Assembly: GCA_032718475.1 (NCBI GenBank)
Contig: JAUCBJ010003998.1
Span: forward strand, 1 to 23,417
DNA length: 23,417 nucleotides
DNA from: Nemertoderma westbladi
Taxonomy: Eukaryota; Xenacoelomorpha; Nemertodermatida; Nemertodermatidae
Reading direction: 5' to 3'
The position numbers were made by a program, and so were the translations under genes. The notes under the pieces are model-generated. The model was not told where the DNA came from and searched no databases. It saw only the letters and a program-made list of their open reading frames with translations. How positions within the stretch are numbered: the stretch's first letter is position 1; every line of letters starts with the position of its first letter. Below, in pieces: positions 18,811 to 23,417 of this stretch.

Positions 18811-19552
18811 TGTAACTTTATGCAACTTTATTTTACACTTCTAAAATAATGCAGTTAGCAAGATAAAATGATAATGGGTCATTATAGATTTTCTCTTGTT
18901 GTTTTAATAACATCAATTCAACAATTTAAACTTTATTAATTGTTACAATTATTATTACTTTTAAATATTTATTTATATTTCGGGGTTCCAACCCAAAAAG
19001 TCGGGATCAGGATTACATTTGTTCGCCGCCAGTATCACATTTTTTCGGTATCGGGAGGAATTGAACGCCACACAATGGAGCCACAATGTTCTATCAATAT
19101 ATTGGCACATACATACATAAACGTACTGTACATACAGTAGGCATATAGTATTGTTACGTACTGTACAGTTGGCTTACATAAGAACTTATTTGAGCGGGAG
19201 TGTCACTGATATTAACTAACTAGAAACTGCAGTTGTGGTATACGTATTACATCAGGCTCAGGCATAGCGTTAAAATGGAATGTTGAAATATTACATAATT
19301 AAATTTCGCTTAATGACTGTAATGCATTCAGGTGTTAAAACATCTATTTATAAAGTCCTTTGGGATATAGAAACTTTCATGCAATCACCTGTAGTAGGCC
19401 CTACATGTTCACGTATTGCATGGCCAGTTCTATATTTAATTGACTTCTTCGAAAGAATTCCCTTGTCTCTGTACAAATAAACGTCTAAATACAATATGTA
19501 CAGTATTGCTTAATGATACAGGCGGATCATGTATCCTTTACTATTCCTTTAG
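18811..19552. other. Rest of intron 5, nothing recognised
   Basis: This is AT-rich sequence between the LINE tail and the acceptor CTATTCCTTTAG at 19541-19552. It contains several GTACTGTAC/TACAGTA words. A faint tRNA-like stretch near 19040-19080 is too weak to call. The short open frames have no recognisable product. Confidence 0.55.
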
Positions 19553-19738
19553 TGTGACGGCAAAGACCTTACGGCGAGAATACGCTCCCTCAATCTCCAC
19601 TGCATTCTGTTCCTCAACATCAGCCACTACGGTGGTGGAACGGAACCGTGGGGGCGGTCGGGGGAAGATGACAGATACAGTCCACAAAGACAAGACGATG
19701 GTTTGCTAGAAGTGTTGGGGTTCACTACAGCCCAGCTG
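19553..19738 (+). CDS. DGKZ/DGKI-like: Type IV diacylglycerol kinase, accessory-domain middle exon
   Basis: This exon has 186 nt, 62 codons and phase 0 at both ends, with donor CTG/GTAAGT. It encodes CDGKDLTARIRSLNLHCILF, then LNISHYGGGTEPWGRSGE, then QRQDDGLLEVLGFTTAQL. CDGxDLT, FLNI-YGGGT-PWG and DDGLLEVLGF are conserved DGK accessory-domain motifs. The sequence is fully open and in frame with both neighbouring exons, so the gene appears functional despite the array just upstream. The overlapping open frame 19440-19709 is out of phase. Confidence 0.96.
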
Positions 19739-20676
19739 GTAAGTTACTAAGTGCTTCGTTGAAATTTTAGTAGGGAAAATTAACTACAATATTGATGAAC
19801 TTTGGAAAACTTTTTCTTTGACTTTCAGGAAGACTTTGTCTTTTACATTGTTTTGTGTATTTCCGTCGGTACAACAACATTGGTCTCTCATGGAGTGACA
19901 GATAAAGTTTAAGTGTCGTGGAATGTCCTTCAAGGTGACGCAGTTGCTTAATGGTTTTAAAAAAAACCTTTAAAAAAAAATTATTATATTAATAAATTGT
20001 TACTTTTTCGCTCGATTATACCCCAAAATCGGGAGAAACAGTTGCACATTATTTCCTTTTGATTAATATTTAATAACTTTAGTAGCTACTGGTATATAAA
20101 ATTTTCTGTTATTAGCTATAATAGTCATTATGTAAGTTTTATTATTGTTTCGTTCAGAAATTATTGAAAAAATGAGAAAGCTCGTCACCGGGTTTTGAAC
20201 CAGCGCTTTACGTGCGTTTCGGCCTAACTGATCACATCTCATTTTTTCCATTTCTGAATAAAACATTTACATCATTAATTACAGTTGCATTAACAGCTCA
20301 ACTCCAATTCATTTAATTACCTGTTTCAGGCACCGTTTTTGAATAGTTAACAAATAGTTTCAAACGGCGGAACGGTTTATACACTGTAGTGTAGTAAACT
20401 AAGTTAGGAACAACAAAAACTGTTGATGATTACGCTTCAAAAATTATGAAATTAAAATTAACCAAATAGCACAGTTAACTACCGCCATGCAATAAGGTTT
20501 ATGGTGGTCTTATTATTTTTGTGAATATTTGCTAATATCCTGCGGTCTGACACAAGTTAATTAATAAATTTATTTAATAAGAATCAGCTGTTAGTTTACA
20601 TAGTAAACTCTTTTAATATTATCAAATCTATTTCCACTGCAATATTCTGAACTACAGTGTTTCGTATTTATTTTAG
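19739..20676 (+). other. Intron 6 of the kinase gene
   Basis: This 938-bp AT-rich intron runs from GTAAGT to TTTTAG. A tRNA-like foldback relic is at 20153-20258. Elsewhere I recognise nothing. Confidence 0.65.
20153..20258. mobile_element. tRNA-like core flanked by inverted repeats, relic
   Basis: TTCAGAAATTATTGAAAAAATGAG (about 20153-20176) is mirrored by CTCATTTTTTCCATTTCTGAA (about 20238-20258) with one small gap. Between them the minus strand reads a T-arm-like GCTGGTTCAAAACCC (20190-20204) and a D-arm-like stretch. Both the GAAAAAATGA flank and the GGGxTTGAACCxGCG core resemble the foldback at 11741-11939, so the two may be one family. Box A is poor, so this is a tentative call. Confidence 0.5.
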
Positions 20677-20879
20677 GCTCGTTTGCATATCGGTTCTGGG
20701 GGAGTGAAGTTGGCTCAATGCAGTGACGCTACCGTGGTCACATCCAAGTATCTACCGGTGCAAGTAGACGGGGAGCCAGTGAGACTAGAACCCTCCACCA
20801 TCAGGATATGGCCCAGAAACCAAGCCAATCTAATAGCTCGTAGCAAAGTGAGAGGACCTCTAGCCAGCATTAATGACAG
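20677..20879 (+). CDS. DGKZ/DGKI-like: Type IV diacylglycerol kinase, exon closing the accessory domain
   Basis: This exon has 203 nt. The acceptor TATTTATTTTAG is phase 0 and the donor AG/GTTAGA is phase 2. It encodes ARLHIGSGGVKLAQCSDATV, VTSKYLPVQVDGEP and STIRIWPRNQANLIARSK. PVQVDGEP and the RI-PRNQA element are hallmarks of the DGK accessory-domain end. The following residues (RGPLASINDR) start the linker towards the C-terminal region. I did not find the next exon before the window ends, so the ankyrin-repeat part expected of type IV enzymes must be further downstream. The donor is weak, so its exact position is slightly uncertain. Confidence 0.94.
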
Positions 20880-21249
20880 GTTAGACACTATTCTATACTA
20901 TAGAACATAATTATTTACTTTCAGTATTGAATGGCGCCCTAAACTCTATTAAAAACCAGTAATGGAACCCTAAACACATAATCATCTACTGTAGGATTTG
21001 TAAATTTGGTCTAATTACTCTGTCAATAGTTGGACTGACGTTCGAGGACGTTGCTGGTTTGCCGAAGTTTTAGTTTCAGTTTATCTGTGTTAATTTTTGA
21101 ACAGTATACTTTAGTAATCAATTATGTAATATGTTGTGCTGTTACTGATTAGCTTGGCATCACATCAATCGGAATATTGTCGCTATGAAAAATTTCGAAC
21201 AAAAATCACTGTTGTAGGCCTACTCCCTTTTACGTTCAGTGAAAGAACG
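20880..21249. other. Non-coding stretch after last recognised exon
   Basis: This is AT-rich intron-like DNA with a TAGGCCTA motif at 21215. No exon, RNA gene or repeat was recognised. Confidence 0.5.
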
Positions 21250-21536
21250 GCATAAAAAGTAAAGTAAAAGTAAATTTTCTTCGGCCGCTAGGCCAGGGAT
21301 TACGCACAAAGTCTGACGATTTATTTCCAGTGCGGTCCCCCCAGAACTTTACTCCCCAGAGGAAACTCCAGTACTCATTTAGCTACCACTTAAGGATGCA
21401 AGGCAGAGATGCGCCCTGGCTGGTCTCTTTAAAGCATTCGTGCCGAAACGAAAACTGCCCTGGCCCATGTGAGGATCGAACCCACGACCTACAGGATATG
21501 TGAATTCAATGCGACCACTACACCAAGGTGGAACCT
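21250..21536 (-). mobile_element. tRNA-derived SINE, apparently complete
   Basis: Read on the minus strand, the element starts near 21536 with a tRNA-like head. Box A is TGGTGTAGTGG (21515-21525) and box B is GGTTCGATCCT (21472-21482), correctly spaced as a pol III promoter. A body of about 190 bp follows. The 3' end is a TTTACTTTTACTTTACTTTT tail (21255-21274). The head resembles tRNAs with GGTGTAGTGGT D-arms, as does the foldback at 11741-11939. A 3' piece of the same family lies at 2970-3028 on the plus strand. I did not recognise the target duplication. Confidence 0.85.
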
Positions 21537-21890
21537 ACAGTATCTGCCGTACTAAATACTTTATTTTCTACTAGGCCTATACACCAAAAATGTCAACAAT
21601 GAAAAAAGTGTAATATTAGTTATTGTCAATATAAATATATTATATATAACATATGAATAATATGCACTGCCCAGCATTTGTAAATATAGTAATTATGAAG
21701 ACAAATGAAATAAATGCTACTGTTTGTATTTAAGAAAAGTGATGTTTTTATTCTACAGATGATATTTCGGCTATATTGCATAGCCTTTATCAAATCTATT
21801 TTTTATTATTCTTATTTGAATTTGTTTACATAGAATATCGTAATTCTTAGTTTGTTGTTAAGGTAACATATACTTAATATAATAAAGTTT
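21537..21890. other. AT-rich spacer before the Penelope-like element
   Basis: Nothing coding was recognised. The stretch probably includes the 3' non-coding part of the minus-strand element that starts at 21891. Confidence 0.45.
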
Positions 21891-22796
21891 TTATTGTTGA
21901 ATGTAGTCATGGAAGGAGTTCAAGCCCTTTAGATTATTGAGCAGCATACCAATCCAAAATCGTTCTGATTTTCTAAGTTTCTTTATTGTTTCTACGCAGT
22001 TGTCCCTTCTTGGTAATTGATCGATCAAAATAAATTTCAAGTTTTTGGAGGATTTGTTGTGTTTTTCGATGAAATGCACGCCGACATTGCAACTTTTCAC
22101 ACCTTTTTTTATATGAGATTTATAATTTCGAAGCCTCTTCTTGAAATTGATTGTTGAGCCAACACCCTGTAAATTGCATTCTATGCAGATAGCTAAATAT
22201 ACTACATTTTCCGAGTAACAGTTTAGTCGTTTGTTTATTTTAAAAGTCTTGCCTGTAGCTACACATTTGAAATGGTTGGTTTCAATTAAGTAATTTTCAC
22301 AACAGTCACACTTTTTAGCGCTACAATTGTAACAACCAGGATTATCAATGCATGATAATTGTTTGTATGGGTTGGATGGTGCTAGAAGTTCTTTTAGGTT
22401 TGGGTTTCTTTTATATGCAACAATTATTTCGTTTTGAGGTAGTATTTTCCTTGCCATTTCGTTTGACTCTAATATACCATAATGTTTACTGATAAGTCTT
22501 TTAAAATTTGGAGCCATTGGGTTATACGTTGTTACTAAAACTGTTGGATTTTTAATACTTTTGTTTTTTCCTTTATAATTTCTTGCTTCCGATCTTTGCA
22601 TGTTCCTAACTTCTTCAAAGACTGTATTTACATGATCTGCATTATGTCCACACTTAATTAGGTGGTTCTTGTACACGTTACCTTGAGTCACGTAGTCTTT
22701 ATCTTTTGTGTTAATTCTTTTCAACCTTAAGGCAACTCCTTTAGGAATTCCGTTGATTTGGCATTTAGGGTGGGCAGATTTACTATTTAAATACAT
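21891..22796 (-). pseudogene. Penelope-like element ORF, linker and GIY-YIG endonuclease
   Basis: The frame is 301 residues. It begins MYLNSKSAHP, matching the segment that follows the RT domain in Penelope-like proteins. A basic stretch and a Cys cluster (C149, C155, C158, C163, C165, C166) follow. The GIY-YIG nuclease starts at residue 198 with VVYLAICIECNLQGVGST, then KKRLRNYKSHI (catalytic Arg region) and a late SERFWI with the conserved Glu. The second nuclease motif reads GVG where a Tyr is expected (YxG), so this copy may be catalytically impaired. The upstream RT part is separated by a stop and a phase change near 22797-22803. Penelope elements are retroelements that encode RT plus this nuclease. 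Confidence 0.9.
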
Positions 22797-22803
22797 ATAT
22801 ATG

Positions 22804-23156
22804 TTAATCTGTAGGTTTACTATACACTGATGTTGTTAACTGATTATTTTCAATTGTTATGTCTGGATCTAAAAAGTGTAACGATTTAGCACCTATATCC
22901 AGTGTAAACTTAAGTTTTGGATCCAATGTATTTAATAGCTTAAAGAATTCGAATAGACGCCTTTTTGAACCACGCCATATGGAGAATATATCGTCTCTGT
23001 ATCTAAACCAACATCTTAATTCAGGGTATCTTTTTTTCTTGTTAATTACTTTTATATCAATATCTCCTGCCACTATGTCAGCGTAAGAACAAGAATTTTT
23101 GGGTCCCATTGCAGTGCCGTCTGTTTGTATCCAAAACAAAAAATCTAAATCTAGTA
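22804..23156 (-). pseudogene. Penelope-like element, C-terminal part of reverse transcriptase
   Basis: The frame on the minus strand is open from the inverted junction (about 23156) through LDFLFWIQTDGTAMGPKNSC to a stop at 22804. Motifs are QTDGTAMG, then CWFRYRDDIFSIW with the catalytic RDD (the usual YxDD-type box of Penelope RTs), then LKFTLDIG and SLHFLDPDITI, and finally SVYSKPTD. KPTD followed by MYLN...AHP in the adjacent frame is the normal Penelope order, so a small indel and stop split the ORF. Most of the RT N-terminus is missing, because the element is cut at 23156 and joined to an inverted copy. Confidence 0.9.
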
Positions 23157-23417
23157 GGTAACGTGTACAAGAACCACCTAATTAAGTGTGGACATAATGC
23201 AGATCATGTAAATACAGTCTTTGAAGAAGTTAGGAACATGCAAAGATTGGAAGCTAGAAATTATAATGGAAAAAACAAAAGTATTAAAAATCCAACAGTT
23301 TTAGTAACAACGTATAACCCAATGGCTCCAAATTTTAAAAGACTTATCAGTAAACATTATGGTATATTAGAGTCAAACGAAATGGCAAGGAAAATACTAC
23401 TTGAAAACGAAATAATT
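23157..23417 (+). pseudogene. Inverted second copy of the Penelope-like element, runs off the window
   Basis: This segment is the reverse complement of 22422-22682 with no gaps and five differences by eye in 261 bp. On the + strand it reads GNVYKNHLIKCGHNADHVN onward to MARKILLENEII, the linker region of the Penelope protein. The homology breaks exactly at 23157/22682 on the inner side. On the outer side it continues to the window end. Confidence 0.95.

Noticed and set aside
19030-19085. Possible tRNA-like segment (GGAATTGAACGCC on the plus strand)
   Set aside because: It only loosely resembles a T-arm and the D-arm is not recognisable.
20880-21800. Search for the next DGK exon (C-terminal linker and ankyrin repeats)
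   Set aside because: No segment with an acceptor, a matching phase and recognisable DGK C-terminal sequence was found; it presumably lies beyond the window or is too diverged to see by eye.

Overview
The window is animal nuclear DNA. It has GT-AG introns, short exons, three retroelement classes and AT-rich spacers with very long G/C homopolymers. The backbone is one host gene on the + strand, a type IV diacylglycerol kinase (DGK zeta/iota/rdgA group). I find seven internal exons: 3872-3937 (MARCKS-like basic segment), 10367-10545, 10752-10926 and 12150-12272 (catalytic domain), 15019-15216, 19553-19738 and 20677-20879 (accessory domain). Splice phases agree throughout (0,2,0,0,0,0), giving 1130 nt of open coding sequence. 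The C1 exons should lie upstream and the C-terminal/ankyrin exons downstream. The species is an invertebrate, probably marine, but I cannot name it.

The most striking object is in intron 5. The last 45 nt of exon 15019-15216, its 5' splice site and the first 8 nt of the intron form a 53-bp block (15172-15224). This block is followed without a break by 65 further tandem copies, up to 18689. The gene therefore carries 66 near-identical exon-end/5'-splice-site modules in a row, 64 of which keep the GT. The real donor is the first. Any later donor would add a segment with an immediate in-frame TAA. The array stops 8 nt after its last donor, where a 5'-truncated LINE tail begins.

Intron 1 (3938-10366) is a retroelement graveyard: a 3' fragment of LINE family A (4205-4775), a decayed LINE of another family (about 4980-6235), and a nearly full-length LINE A (about 6300-9922) with AP-endonuclease and reverse transcriptase, broken by one stop codon and one frameshifting deletion. 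A third LINE A tail abuts the array.

Other introns hold a tRNA-derived foldback (11741-11939) with a probable relative (20153-20258), a TA-flanked MITE with 36-bp inverted ends (12772-12923), a long imperfect inverted repeat rich in GACAGAC (about 14330-14785), G/C homopolymers, and a tRNA-derived SINE on the minus strand (about 21250-21536).

The right end holds a broken Penelope-like element on the minus strand (21891-23156; RT end plus GIY-YIG endonuclease). It meets an inverted 261-bp second copy (23157-23417) that runs off the window.
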